Notes: a model not told the origin generated them from the sequence alone. Shown: positions 46,434 through 56,190, counted from the first letter of the stretch. The stretch: 64,000 bases of DNA from Halomonas sp. A40-4 (GCF_015767635.1 NZ_CP065230.1:3100001-3164000); one strand, 5' to 3'. Translations and numbers: made by a program.

Positions 46434-46892
46434 TTACTGAGCAGCGCTCTCTGCGACGTCACGTAGCACATCCGCCACATTACCGAGGGGCAGATCGCAC
46501 CCTTCCAAACCATGGCGTTCAGCAAGATAGTGAGGGTCGTTCCACTCCAGACGCACGCCGTCGTCGGTTTCGCGCACCACCATCTTTTGCGGAAGGTCCA
46601 ATGCGACGCTTCCCTGGCACTGCATCATGGGGGTGCCGACCTTGGGATTACCAAAGATAAACGTCATGGTAGGCGGTAGCTCAAGGTCGTTGTTGGCCGC
46701 GTTTTGCCCGTGATTGACGGTGGCCATAATGTTCAGGCCATTATCCTCCAGCGCCGTATTAAGCTGCCTCACGACGGTGCTGTAAGCTGAATCACTGATG
46801 ACATGTTCAATGCCGTTGTCACGCTCGGCAAGAACCGGCTGGCTCAACAGTCCGCCAAGTACCGCGATTCCCAACCCATAAAAAGGGCGCAT
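46434..46892 (-). CDS. DUF302 exported protein
   Basis: A 152-residue protein with a Sec signal peptide (about 1-22, ending PVLA before ERDN). The mature part follows the DUF302 pattern, with NHGQNAANNDLELPPTMTF and VGTPMMQCQGSVALDLPQK as its core. Function unknown. AGGAGG precedes the ATG. It is 16 bp downstream of the dehalogenase-like gene and may be co-transcribed. Confidence 0.82.
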   Translation of the reverse strand: MRPFYGLGIAVLGGLLSQPVLAERDNGIEHVISDSAYSTVVRQLNTALEDNGLNIMATVNHGQNAANNDLELPPTMTFIFGNPKVGTPMMQCQGSVALDLPQKMVVRETDDGVRLEWNDPHYLAERHGLEGCDLPLGNVADVLRDVAESAAQ

Positions 46893-46908
46893 AGTTCCTC
46901 CTTGTCAA

Positions 46909-47586
46909 TTATTTGAGCAGCCGGTTAGCCAGGGTTTCCAGATCGGTGACCGTCATATCGGGTTCGATTCCCCAGGGGTCGAAGGGGGCATCAGAGCTGC
47001 GGCGTACCCAGGCACTGCGCAACCCCGCATGGGTCGCTCCGATCACATCAAAAGGATTGCTGGAAATCAGCCAGGTATTTTCAGGGCGGGTTTCCAACCG
47101 GGTCCTTAAAAACGCATACACCGCCGGGTCGGGCTTGAAGCGCTTGATATCGTCAACACTGACAACGTCATCCATATGCTGGTCAACGCCTGCACGTTTC
47201 AGCAGCGCCGAGACGGCGTCAGACGTGCCATTGGAAAACGCCACACAACGCATACCGGCATCGCGAAGCTGGTCAATCGCTGGCACGACATCAGGAAAGG
47301 CGGGCAATTCGGCATAAACCGCCATCAGGTGATCATAGTCATTGTCGGAGAGGCCGGTTTGCAACGCACGGTCGGTGAATACCAAGGCTTCCCGGGTGCA
47401 TTCTACAAACGGCACATAGGCGCCCATCAAGCCATGGCGAAAGCTGTACTCCAACTGCTTGTCGCGCCAACGGCGGGCAAATTCGGCCGCTTTATCCCGC
47501 TCGGGCAGACGTCTTTCAAGCTCAGCCTTAACCCCCTGGGTATCAATCAGCGTGCCGTATACATCGAAAGCTAATACGGGCTGCAT
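46909..47586 (-). CDS. HAD-type (S)-2-haloacid dehalogenase-like hydrolase
   Basis: A 225-residue haloacid dehalogenase type II enzyme. FDVYGTLID (5-13) carries the nucleophilic aspartate, AFSNGTSD (about 115) the second motif, KFKPDPAVY-like KRFKPDPAVY the lysine motif, and SSNPFDVIGA (about 175) the third motif. It could dehalogenate short 2-halo-acids, though many members are phosphatases. AAGGAG upstream. Confidence 0.85.
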   Translation of the reverse strand: MQPVLAFDVYGTLIDTQGVKAELERRLPERDKAAEFARRWRDKQLEYSFRHGLMGAYVPFVECTREALVFTDRALQTGLSDNDYDHLMAVYAELPAFPDVVPAIDQLRDAGMRCVAFSNGTSDAVSALLKRAGVDQHMDDVVSVDDIKRFKPDPAVYAFLRTRLETRPENTWLISSNPFDVIGATHAGLRSAWVRRSSDAPFDPWGIEPDMTVTDLETLANRLLK

Positions 47587-47647
47587 GGAAACTCCTTAGT
47601 TTCACGGATTATGGCGTGTATTTAGCATAGTCGAGGCGTTGAAAAAC

Positions 47648-47684
47648 AAAAACGCCGCTGCCAAGAATCAGGCAGCGGCGTTTT
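47648..47684 (-). terminator. Rho-independent terminator after doeD
   Basis: AACGCCGCTGCC (47651-47662) pairs with GGCAGCGGCGTT (47671-47682), loop 8 nt. On the minus strand it starts about 18 nt past the aminotransferase stop and ends in a T-rich run (TTTTTGTTTTTC). Confidence 0.88.
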
Positions 47685-47701
47685 GGCTATCGCCCTACGA
47701 A

Positions 47702-49135
47702 TCAGACCGTAAACGCGGCTTCCTTTTCACCGGTTTTCAGGTCGCCTGCGCGCACCAGCTCATCGGTAACACGGTCGATGGCGCGCTTGGCGCGGCCAAT
47801 CATCTCGTCCACCTCACCGCGATTAATGGTCAGCGGCGGCGCAAAGCCGAGAATATCGCCCTGGGGCATGGCGCGGGCAATCAGGTTCTCTTCCATGGCG
47901 GCCGCCGCCACACGAGGCCCAACTTTCAGCGCCGGATCAAAATGCAGGCGCTGTTTGGCATCCGGTGAGAACTCCAGCGCCGCCATCAGGCCAACACCGC
48001 GAACATCACCTAGCAGCGGGTGGCCTTCAAAGGTGGCCTTGAGCTGCTGCTGGAAGTAGGCGCCAGTTTCGGCCGCGTTGCCCACCAGGTTTTCGCGCTC
48101 GATGATCGCCAGGTTGGCAAGTCCGGCCGCGCAGCCCAGTGCATGGCCAGAGTAGGTCCAGCCGTGGCCGATGGGGCCATACTCGCCGGTGCCCTGCTCG
48201 AGTACCTGCCAGACTTTCTCGCCTACAATGACACCGGAGAGTGGCTGATAGGCGCTGGTAAGGCCTTTGGCGATGGTCACCAGATCAGGCTTCATGTTGT
48301 AGTGGTGGCTGCCGAAATCAGAGCCCGTGCGGCCGAAACCACAGACCACTTCGTCGGCAATCAGCAGGACATCGTACTTGGCCAGTACCGTTTGAATCGC
48401 GTCCCAATAGCCTTCCGGCGGCGGCACGATGCCGCCGGTGCCTAACACAGGCTCACCGATAAAGGCGGCTACCGTGTCCGGTCCTTCTTCCAGAATCATC
48501 GCTTCCAGCTTGTCGGCGCAGAAAGCCGAGAACTCAAGCTCGGACATGCCGTGCTGTTCGGCGGCGCGCAGGTAGTAATGCGGTGCTTCGGTGTGGCGGA
48601 TGGTCTCAATCGGCAGATCGAAATGATCGTGGAACGCTTTCAGACCGGTCAGTGACCCCGATGCAATACCGGAACCGTGGTAGCCCCGCATCCGCGAAAT
48701 GACCTTTTTCTTCTGTGGGCGACCCAGCACGTTGTTGTAGTAGCGCACAATCTTGAGCTGGGTTTCGTTGGCGTCCGAACCGGACATGCCGTAGTAAACC
48801 TTCGACATGTTCATACCGGCGATTTTCAGAATCTGCTCGGAAAGCTCAATCTGCGGTTCATTCGAGTGGCCCACATAGGTGTGGTAGTAAGAGAGCTCCA
48901 GGGCTTGCTTGTAGATCGCCTCGGCCACTTCGGTGCGACCATAGCCAATATTGACGCAGTAAAGCCCGGCAAAGCCGTCGATAAACTCGCGACCGTCTTT
49001 ATCCACGATATTGATACCTTGACCGCCGGTAATTACGCGCCCCGGGGCATCGCCATGGGCGAAGTCGCGCAGATGAGTGGATGCGTGGAAGGTGACGTTG
49101 CGATCACGTTCAATCAGATCCTGGTGCAAGCTCAT
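47702..49135 (-). CDS. doeD: Class III aminotransferase, probable diaminobutyrate transaminase DoeD
   Basis: A 477-residue PLP aminotransferase of class III. ADEVVCGFGRTG (about 260-271) binds the cofactor, and the PLP lysine is in TIAKGLTSAYQPL (about 290). GLYCVNIGYGR near residue 58 is shared with putrescine-pyruvate aminotransferases. In the Halomonas ectoine-degradation pathway DoeD converts diaminobutyrate to aspartate semialdehyde. The call rests on its pairing with the dehydrogenase gene upstream and on doeABX 9 kb away. A polyamine or GABA transaminase is the main alternative. Confidence 0.7.
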   Translation of the reverse strand: MSLHQDLIERDRNVTFHASTHLRDFAHGDAPGRVITGGQGINIVDKDGREFIDGFAGLYCVNIGYGRTEVAEAIYKQALELSYYHTYVGHSNEPQIELSEQILKIAGMNMSKVYYGMSGSDANETQLKIVRYYNNVLGRPQKKKVISRMRGYHGSGIASGSLTGLKAFHDHFDLPIETIRHTEAPHYYLRAAEQHGMSELEFSAFCADKLEAMILEEGPDTVAAFIGEPVLGTGGIVPPPEGYWDAIQTVLAKYDVLLIADEVVCGFGRTGSDFGSHHYNMKPDLVTIAKGLTSAYQPLSGVIVGEKVWQVLEQGTGEYGPIGHGWTYSGHALGCAAGLANLAIIERENLVGNAAETGAYFQQQLKATFEGHPLLGDVRGVGLMAALEFSPDAKQRLHFDPALKVGPRVAAAAMEENLIARAMPQGDILGFAPPLTINRGEVDEMIGRAKRAIDRVTDELVRAGDLKTGEKEAAFTV

Positions 49136-49157
49136 AATGTTCTCTCTATACGGTAAA

Positions 49158-49178
49158 CCTCCCCGATCAGCGGGGAGG
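49158..49178 (-). other. Intercistronic hairpin between doeC and doeD
   Basis: CCTCCCCG (49158-49165) pairs with CGGGGAGG (49171-49178), loop 5 nt. It sits in the 71-bp gap and is followed on the minus strand by only three T. It may lower or stabilise doeD expression. Confidence 0.5.
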
Positions 49179-49206
49179 GTGTTGAAAATATGGCGAGCTT
49201 TTTTGA

Positions 49207-50703
49207 CTAGCTCCCGGACACGGAGCCCAGGGCTCCAAGACAGTAATACTTGGTTTCGAGATATTCATCGATACCGGTAGCACCGCCTTCACGGCCAAGG
49301 CCGGACTGCTTCACACCGCCGAATGGCACCGGGGGACCCGTCATCTTCACCGAATTGACGCTGACCATGCCATATTCCAGCGCGCGCATCAGCTTCCAGA
49401 TGCGGCGGATATCGTGGGTGTAGATATACGCGGCCAGACCGTATTCAGTGTCGTTGGCCATCTCGATCGCTTCATCATCATCGCGGTAAGCGGTAATACC
49501 GGCAACCGGGGCGAAGTTTTCTTCCCGCCATACTTTCATCTGTGGCGTGACACCGGTCAGCAACACGGGCATGAAGAAGTTTTCGCCAGGTGCCTGGCTC
49601 TGATCGCCCGCTACCATGGTGGCGCCGCGAGAGACAGCGTCATCAACGATGGAGGCGGCTTTTTCTACCGCTTGGCGATGGATCAAGGGCCCCAGGTCTA
49701 TTTCACTTTGCAGGCCATTGCCCACGGTGAGTGCAGACATGCGCTCGGCAAACTGCGCGACGAACTCATCGTGGATGGATTCGTGCACCAGAATACGGTT
49801 GGCGGCGAGGCAGTCCTGCCCGGCGGTCTGGAACTTGGCCGCAACCGCCGCATAGGCTGCTTCCTTGGGATCCATATCCGGACCGACAATAAAGGGCGCG
49901 TTACCGCCCAACTCCAATGAGAGTCGCTTGACGGTGTTGGCGCTTTGCTCGATCAGGATGCGTCCGACGCGGGTAGATCCGGTAAACGACAGTGCCCGAA
50001 TACGCGGCTCGGAACACAGAATCTTGGACACTTCGGGGGGATCGCCCAGCACGACATTGAAAATGCCTTCCGGAATCCCCGCACGCTCAGCCAATTCGGC
50101 CAGCGCGAGCGCAGAAAACGGGGTCTCGTTGGCCGGTTTGATGATCACCGGGCAGCCTGCTGCCAGGGCCGCTGCGGCTTTGCGGGTAATCATTGCCAAC
50201 GGGAAGTTCCATGGCGTAATCATTGCCGATATGCCCACCGGCTCCTTGATGGTACCCAGCGAGGCGTTGGGAATCGGGCTGGGAATGGTGTTACCGTAGG
50301 TCCGCTTGCCCTCTTCAGCAAACCAGCGCACAAAGCTCGCACCATACTCGACTTCACCACGTGCATCAGGCAGCGGCTTGCCCTGCTCCAGCGTCATGAT
50401 GGTGGCCAGATCTTCGCGGTTGGCTTGAATCAAGTCATACCACGCCAGCAGTTTCTCGCAGCGTTCATCGGCGCGTAGTGCCCGCCACTGCACAAAGGCA
50501 TCTTCCGCGGCATCAACCGCCGCGGTGATCTGTTCGGCTTCCATCAGCGGAATATGGCCAATGGCTTCGCCGGTTGCCGGATCAATCACGGCTTCTTCGC
50601 GACCGCCTTCGCCATGGGTCCACTTGCCGTTCACGTAGGCATACTGACGGAAAAGGCGCGGGTCTTCCAGGCGCTTGGCGAGCGTAGTCGATAGTGTGGT
50701 CAT
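49207..50703 (-). CDS. doeC: NAD(P)-dependent semialdehyde dehydrogenase, probable DoeC
   Basis: A 498-residue aldehyde dehydrogenase. ITPWNFPLAMITRK (about 160-173) is the cofactor pocket, ELGGNAPFIV (about 262) has the general base, and TAGQDCLAANRI (about 292-303) has the catalytic cysteine. Overall it resembles succinate-semialdehyde dehydrogenase; in Halomonas DoeC oxidises aspartate semialdehyde to aspartate as the last ectoine-degradation step. Adjacency to the aminotransferase supports this, but GabD cannot be excluded. GGGGAGG lies just before the ATG. Confidence 0.72.
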   Translation of the reverse strand: MTTLSTTLAKRLEDPRLFRQYAYVNGKWTHGEGGREEAVIDPATGEAIGHIPLMEAEQITAAVDAAEDAFVQWRALRADERCEKLLAWYDLIQANREDLATIMTLEQGKPLPDARGEVEYGASFVRWFAEEGKRTYGNTIPSPIPNASLGTIKEPVGISAMITPWNFPLAMITRKAAAALAAGCPVIIKPANETPFSALALAELAERAGIPEGIFNVVLGDPPEVSKILCSEPRIRALSFTGSTRVGRILIEQSANTVKRLSLELGGNAPFIVGPDMDPKEAAYAAVAAKFQTAGQDCLAANRILVHESIHDEFVAQFAERMSALTVGNGLQSEIDLGPLIHRQAVEKAASIVDDAVSRGATMVAGDQSQAPGENFFMPVLLTGVTPQMKVWREENFAPVAGITAYRDDDEAIEMANDTEYGLAAYIYTHDIRRIWKLMRALEYGMVSVNSVKMTGPPVPFGGVKQSGLGREGGATGIDEYLETKYYCLGALGSVSGS

Positions 50704-50908
50704 GGAAACCTCCCCTGGTTGACGCCTGGCGTGGGCGACAGCCGTTGCACATTAAAAATGACGGCCCTGAGCCGTCGTGTTTCGATGTGTCTAGCCTAAG
50801 GGAGATTGCGCACGAAGTGTTTTTGAAAGGACCGACGTATGACGCGAGTTTTTTTGTCAAAACCGCTTTTCCAACGCTTTTTTTTGGCGAGACGTCGCAA
50901 AAAGCTGA

Positions 50909-50936
50909 GCCATCATGATGGACTCATCATGATGGC
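50909..50936. repeat. Perfect 12-bp inverted repeat between doeC and the diguanylate cyclase gene
   Basis: GCCATCATGATG (50909-50920) and CATCATGATGGC (50925-50936) are exact reverse complements with a 4-nt centre, and each arm contains its own CATCATGATG palindrome. It is in the 349-bp divergent gap 50704-51052, which otherwise holds AT-rich DNA (from about 50940) and no gene. An operator or cruciform is possible. Confidence 0.85.
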
Positions 50937-51052
50937 CGCCGGGAATGTATTTTAGATTTTGATTCAGTTTAAGTTTTTGTGGCATTAGTCGATATAAAAT
51001 GAATATTATTTAATACTTTCACTTACTCAATGTCTTCACGTTAGTGGCCACC

Positions 51053-52267
51053 ATGGACGGACTCGTGTATCGACTGGATTATTTTCAACAGCTCTCCCAG
51101 CGTATCGGCAACGTAACGGTCCGGGAGCAGTACGACCTTGATCGCCACGACGAGCGTTTGCGATCACTTTTTGTGTTAACAACAGTATTGGCGCTTTTCT
51201 ATTTCTCTTACACTTTTGTGGATATTTTTTTACTCCGTGATGTCACTTTTCGGTCAGTGCTATTGCGTGCATTGGTTGTGGGGCCCATAACCGTCTTTTT
51301 ATTTTTTTATTACAAGCGTCCTGTTTCTATTCGCCGTAAGGAGCTTGCTGGTGTTCTCGTCGTCTGCATGGGAACTGTCGTATGGTGCGCAGTGCTACTG
51401 GGCTCATCGGCTCCCGGCGTACTAGATTACTTCTATGCAGGACTCGTATTCATTTTAGTCATTACGATTGTCATCACGCCACCCTTCGAATATAGCGTGT
51501 ATGGCTCGCTATTTGTGTTTGCTTGCCTTTACACAACGATTTGGTTTTTAGAGGGCGTCGATAGCCATTACATACTCAATCATTTAGCTCTTGGCTTACC
51601 CACATTTGTATTGACGCTCATCGCCAATTACCGTTTTTCAGCTGAATCTCTGAGACTGTATATGGCTAAAGTCCACGCAGACCGGCTAGGCGAAACCCTG
51701 TCGATGCAGAATGCAGAGCTCGAGAAGATATCCCGTCTTGACCCTCTTACCGGACTGGCTAATCGTCGCGCTTTAGTCCACTACGCCACTATGCTGTTTA
51801 AACAACCCACAGCGCATAAACGTTTTGCCGTGGTGATTGTAGATATCGATTACTTCAAACCCTTCAATGACCATTATGGCCACGCCGAGGGAGACAACTG
51901 TTTACAAGCTGTTGCCGGCGCCATTCGCTCCGCTTGTAGTCCAGAGGATTTGGTATGCCGCTTTGGTGGCGAAGAATTTCTTGTCCTACATTCAGACAGC
52001 CACCTGTCAGCACACGGCGCTTGGTCACTCGCGGAGCATATTCGCAGCAAAGTCGCGAACCTGGAAATTGCCCATCAAAAAAGCCCATTAGGACAGGTAA
52101 CCATAAGCGCAGGGGGATATACCGCGCCGGTCGATACCCATACCAAGCTCGATGAAATCATCATCGCCGCCGACAGTGCACTCTACGAGGCGAAGCGTGA
52201 AGGGCGCAATCAAGTCCGTATAAGCGACCATACTCCCGTTGATGTGCCATACCAACGCCGCCTCTAA
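51053..52267 (+). CDS. Membrane-bound diguanylate cyclase (GGDEF)
   Basis: A 404-residue protein with about six hydrophobic helices (about 40-205), a short coiled coil and a GGDEF domain (about 230-390). CRFGGEEFLVL keeps the active GGEEF motif, and DIDYFKPFNDHYGH has the metal/GTP residues, so it should make c-di-GMP. The ligand of the membrane part is unknown. Codon use and the upstream DNA are more AT-rich than the neighbours. The start is uncertain: ATG 51053 or GTG 51044, neither with a strong ribosome site. Convergent with the large decarboxylase gene. Confidence 0.87.
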   Translation: MDGLVYRLDYFQQLSQRIGNVTVREQYDLDRHDERLRSLFVLTTVLALFYFSYTFVDIFLLRDVTFRSVLLRALVVGPITVFLFFYYKRPVSIRRKELAGVLVVCMGTVVWCAVLLGSSAPGVLDYFYAGLVFILVITIVITPPFEYSVYGSLFVFACLYTTIWFLEGVDSHYILNHLALGLPTFVLTLIANYRFSAESLRLYMAKVHADRLGETLSMQNAELEKISRLDPLTGLANRRALVHYATMLFKQPTAHKRFAVVIVDIDYFKPFNDHYGHAEGDNCLQAVAGAIRSACSPEDLVCRFGGEEFLVLHSDSHLSAHGAWSLAEHIRSKVANLEIAHQKSPLGQVTISAGGYTAPVDTHTKLDEIIIAADSALYEAKREGRNQVRISDHTPVDVPYQRRL

Positions 52268-52307
52268 TTGGCTGGCGGCGCTCCTCCATCAGTGCCTATA
52301 CCAAGGC

Positions 52308-55085
52308 TCAGCCGTCTGCCGGGTTCAGCAGTGCCTCCTCGGTAAATACCACCAGCCCTAACTCCGGCCGGTAGCCATGGATCTCGGTCACATCCAGCGC
52401 TTGAAGAAAGTCGAGAATTTCCTCGCTGATGACCTGCCCAGGCACCAAGACCGGGAAGCCCGGCGGATAGGGGATCACGAAGCTTGCAGACACCACATCC
52501 CGTCCCTCACGCATCTGCGCCTGCAATTTGCCGTTATCGAAACGAAGATATTCGGTGTTTTCTTCCTCGTAACTAAGGAAGTAGGCGCAACGGATATCGC
52601 CCTGGGGCGTGTCGGCATTCGGACGAAAGGCATCGTGAAAGCGACTGAAGTCAGGCAACGGGGGCAGATCATGATTCAGGGAATGCACCTGCTGTTCGAT
52701 GATCTTGCGCTCGGGGCGGCTGCTGTCTTCCAGACGATACTCGAACTCCTTAGCCAGCTTCATTAGCACATCCAACAGGTAGGCAATCGATCCGCGCGTC
52801 GTGCCGATATTGGTCATGAACAGCACGGTATTGCGTGATGTCTTGTTAATCTGAATACCGTACTTATTCATCAGGTATTCGTTCTTGAAGGTATCGCCAT
52901 CGACCCCTGTATTGCCGATCGCGATGGTCACGCGGGAAGGGTCCACCACAAACTCATCGCGTGCCCAGGCTTCCTCCATTTTGTTCCAGCCGGTCACCGG
53001 GTCATAATAGGACTCGACACCCGACTCACGATAAGCCTCAGGCACCATGTCGCTATTTTTAAGTACACGGAAATATTTTTGCAGTAACGGGTGAGTATAA
53101 AGCTGTTCGCGGAGGGACAGCGCCGTTTCGACCTGGGAGTGCACCAGCTCGAAGCCCTCCATTTCCGCCTGCATACGTCCTACGTCCAGCGATGCCACAA
53201 TTTGGTAATTGGGAGAGGTTGAGGTATGCGTCATGTAGGCCTCATGGAAAGAGGCCTCCACCTTCTGGCGAAAGTCCTGATCCCAGACGTGAATCATCGA
53301 GCCTTGTCGCAAGGAAGTCAGCGTTTTGTGCGTCGAATGGGTCGCATAGGTACGAATGCGTACCTGATCCGGGTCGGGCATCAGTCGCTGGTCAAGCCAG
53401 GTCGCATCATCTTCCGGATCGAGCTTGTCGAACTCGGCTTTCCAGGCCGCATATTCTTCACGATAGCTTTCACTGCGGTAACGATATCGCAGGGTGCTTG
53501 CCGTGTTCATCGCGGTACGCGGCCGATAAGTGGGGTTGAAGCCAGCGAAAGCGAACCAGGCTTCGTCCCACAGAAATACCAGGTCAGGCTTGATCGCCAG
53601 ACACTCTTCCATTACGCGGCGTACGTTATACACGATGCCATCGAAGGTGCAGTTGGTCAGCAATAGCATCTTGACCTTGTGCAACTGGCCAGCGCGCTTG
53701 TAGGTAAGCAGTGTCTTCTTGATGTCGCGCAGCGGTACTGCGCCGTACATGGAGTAGTCGTCGAGTGGATAGGAATCCAGATAACTGACATGCGCCCCGG
53801 CCAGCACCATGCCGTAGTGGTGCGACTTGTGACAGTCACGATCGATGAGCACGATGTCCCTCGGCTTGATGAGGGCTTGCACCACGATCTTGTTGGCCGT
53901 TGAGGTGCCATTGGTGACGAAAAAACTGCGACGCGCTCCGAAGGCCCGGGCGGCATACTCTTGCGCCTTTTTAATCGGCCCGAAGGGTTGTAGCAGAGAG
54001 TCGAGACCTCCGGATGTCGCCGACGTTTCAGCCAGAAATATATTGATGCCGTAGAAGTCGATCATGTGGCCCGCCCAATGGGAGCGGGTCACCGACTTAC
54101 CCCTGGAAATGGGCATGGCGTGAAACACCCCTGTGGGCTTTTTGCTGTACTCACGCAAGGCATCAAAGAAGGGGGTACGATAACGGCTATCGATCGCGCG
54201 CAGAATGGTGTGGTGCTGCTCGATATAATCCGTTTCACGGTAGAAGATACGGTTGAAATATTGGATGTCCCGGCTCGCCGTGGCCTCCACATCGCCACTG
54301 GTGACCAGGAACTGATCAATCTCAGGACGCAGTTCATGAATCATCGAGCTGAGCAAGATACTGCGCTCGGCTTCCGTTTGATGCTCCAGTTCCTTTTCCG
54401 ACAGGCCTTCCAGGTAATTACGCAGGGCACTGAGGTTGTACTTTGACTTGTAGGGAAACTCGTAGCGGATCAGGCAGGCCTGAATATTGGGATTGACCAG
54501 GATGGCAATCAACGCATCCTCGAAGCTCTTTACCGTCACCACGTCATAGACAAAACGATCCTCGGGACGACGCATATTGTGAAACGCTTCGCGCACCACC
54601 TCCTCTTCCTGATTGGAGAGGTTGTCGACGATCAACAGCTCGAAATAAGGTTGTGCCGAACTGTTGGAAGCAGGGTGTCCGCGGCGCAGCTGATTGAGCG
54701 CATCGAGTGCTTCCATGTCTTCTGAACCGGCATCCGTCTCGGAGAGATCGACATGGCGACGGCGGTAGGATTCGCTGATCAAGGCTCTTACCAGTCGCTT
54801 TACGACTTTGTCCAGCAGCGCGTACTCCCCCCGGTTGAAGAGTGTCCACAGGTGGCGAAAATCTTCCTTGGACGGAAACGCATGATAATCCTCGATGATT
54901 TCCAGGCGAGTCAGTTTAACGTCAATGGCCTTGACCAGATTCTTGGCGCGGCCCTCATCCTCAAGCCTTGTCAAAATACCCAGGTCACGTTTCAGTGCAT
55001 TCCAGGTGTCGGCACGCAATTGGGAGATTTTGTGATAAAAACCCAAGGCGGTGTAGGACGTTTCGGTAGGATTATTCTCTGACAT
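52308..55085 (-). CDS. Large Orn/Lys/Arg-type PLP decarboxylase
   Basis: A fold-type I decarboxylase of about 925 residues, longer than the roughly 710-760 residues of E. coli inducible Lys, Orn and Arg decarboxylases. The extra length is an N-terminal region (about 1-160) rich in charged residues, then a receiver-like wing domain (about 160-290), the PLP core with lysine near residue 587 in THSTHKTLTSLRQGS, and the C-terminal domain with YPPGFPVLVPGQ. The core is most like arginine decarboxylases of this class, but the substrate is not proven. Start ATG 55085; upstream in-frame codons reach 55121. It ends a run of four minus-strand genes for amide and amine chemistry. Confidence 0.82.
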   Translation of the reverse strand: MSENNPTETSYTALGFYHKISQLRADTWNALKRDLGILTRLEDEGRAKNLVKAIDVKLTRLEIIEDYHAFPSKEDFRHLWTLFNRGEYALLDKVVKRLVRALISESYRRRHVDLSETDAGSEDMEALDALNQLRRGHPASNSSAQPYFELLIVDNLSNQEEEVVREAFHNMRRPEDRFVYDVVTVKSFEDALIAILVNPNIQACLIRYEFPYKSKYNLSALRNYLEGLSEKELEHQTEAERSILLSSMIHELRPEIDQFLVTSGDVEATASRDIQYFNRIFYRETDYIEQHHTILRAIDSRYRTPFFDALREYSKKPTGVFHAMPISRGKSVTRSHWAGHMIDFYGINIFLAETSATSGGLDSLLQPFGPIKKAQEYAARAFGARRSFFVTNGTSTANKIVVQALIKPRDIVLIDRDCHKSHHYGMVLAGAHVSYLDSYPLDDYSMYGAVPLRDIKKTLLTYKRAGQLHKVKMLLLTNCTFDGIVYNVRRVMEECLAIKPDLVFLWDEAWFAFAGFNPTYRPRTAMNTASTLRYRYRSESYREEYAAWKAEFDKLDPEDDATWLDQRLMPDPDQVRIRTYATHSTHKTLTSLRQGSMIHVWDQDFRQKVEASFHEAYMTHTSTSPNYQIVASLDVGRMQAEMEGFELVHSQVETALSLREQLYTHPLLQKYFRVLKNSDMVPEAYRESGVESYYDPVTGWNKMEEAWARDEFVVDPSRVTIAIGNTGVDGDTFKNEYLMNKYGIQINKTSRNTVLFMTNIGTTRGSIAYLLDVLMKLAKEFEYRLEDSSRPERKIIEQQVHSLNHDLPPLPDFSRFHDAFRPNADTPQGDIRCAYFLSYEEENTEYLRFDNGKLQAQMREGRDVVSASFVIPYPPGFPVLVPGQVISEEILDFLQALDVTEIHGYRPELGLVVFTEEALLNPADG

Positions 55086-55146
55086 GACGACACCCATCCT
55101 TTGTCGGTATTTATCTAGCAACGCATTGGCGTCGGCAACGATTCAA

Positions 55147-56190
55147 TCAGCCGTACAGCCCTCGTAAGCCGTAACGCACGATTATTTGTTCTTCGCAAAA
55201 TTTATCGAAACTCAAATCCAGCACCCTGCCGGGCCAACGAAACTCAACAAGCCCTTCCTTGGGGTAATACACAGAGGTATACACGGTTCCAAGGCCACGC
55301 TGGTAGTCGTGGCGAAATAGAGGAGGAGCGGAAAAAGCCGAGATCAGACGCTCATTAGTGGTCTCGTCATCGTCCACCAGGATCGAAAGCTGACGCTCGC
55401 GAATCAGCGTTTCCGAGGCCAGCGCGTGGGCATACCATTCAATTTTCTTTTGATGATTGGTGGCCACCGCGACTCGCCGGATATTGGCGCGGCGGTCTGG
55501 CGCAATCATCGCCGTGACATAGCGCCCACTGGCGTCTGTCACGGTAATGTTGTAAGCCATGTGCGTGGGCACCCGCTCGAGTACGGCCGCCGCTTCGGGC
55601 ACCGTATCGCAGAATTCAAGGATATAGCGCAGAATGATCGGCGCGCCGAAGCCATCCCCCACCACCTTGCGCCCACCGAAGGCCAGGGAAACGGCAAGCC
55701 CCGAATCATTCATCCCATCCAGCACGCCCCACAGACAGTCCGACATGGCGATCACACGGCGCTGATTCCAACGGGTGTAGAGAATCGTGCCCTCGCACAG
55801 TTCCGGTGGATAATCATAGTTGCGTGCCAGCACGGTAGAAGACGGCCTTGCCAACACCGCCTGGGAACAACCGGTGATATAGGGCGGCGGCCGATACAGA
55901 CTGAGCAGCCGCGACGCCAGGTCGCCCCCACCGGTCAGTGCGCACAAGGTGCGATAGGTTTCCAGCAACTCCGGCATGTAGTGACGTAGGGCGTTGTAGC
56001 ACTCCAGATAGGAGGGCCTTTCACGCTCACCTTCGGACAGGTACCAGGGTTCATAAGCAGGCCAGTGGTAATCAAACAGCGATTGCCACTTGGGTCCCGC
56101 CTGCTCTTCATGAACGGTACGAAACGTCAACGCCTTGTCCAGCTCAACGCCTGGCGAACGGCCCGCTGACAACTTTCCGTCAATACTCAC
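55147..56190 (-). CDS. C45-family acyltransferase/hydrolase
   Basis: A 347-residue Ntn hydrolase of the C45 family (acyl-CoA:6-aminopenicillanate acyltransferase-like). ITGCSQAVLARP places the probable autocatalytic nucleophile at C108, after which ARNYDYPP is the usual following block. These enzymes self-cleave before the cysteine and transfer or hydrolyse acyl groups on amines. The GTG start overlaps the ATP-grasp stop (GTGA), so the two are coupled. The substrate is unknown; a polyamine or amino-acid amide is an inference from context. Confidence 0.78.
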   Translation of the reverse strand: MSIDGKLSAGRSPGVELDKALTFRTVHEEQAGPKWQSLFDYHWPAYEPWYLSEGERERPSYLECYNALRHYMPELLETYRTLCALTGGGDLASRLLSLYRPPPYITGCSQAVLARPSSTVLARNYDYPPELCEGTILYTRWNQRRVIAMSDCLWGVLDGMNDSGLAVSLAFGGRKVVGDGFGAPIILRYILEFCDTVPEAAAVLERVPTHMAYNITVTDASGRYVTAMIAPDRRANIRRVAVATNHQKKIEWYAHALASETLIRERQLSILVDDDETTNERLISAFSAPPLFRHDYQRGLGTVYTSVYYPKEGLVEFRWPGRVLDLSFDKFCEEQIIVRYGLRGLYG

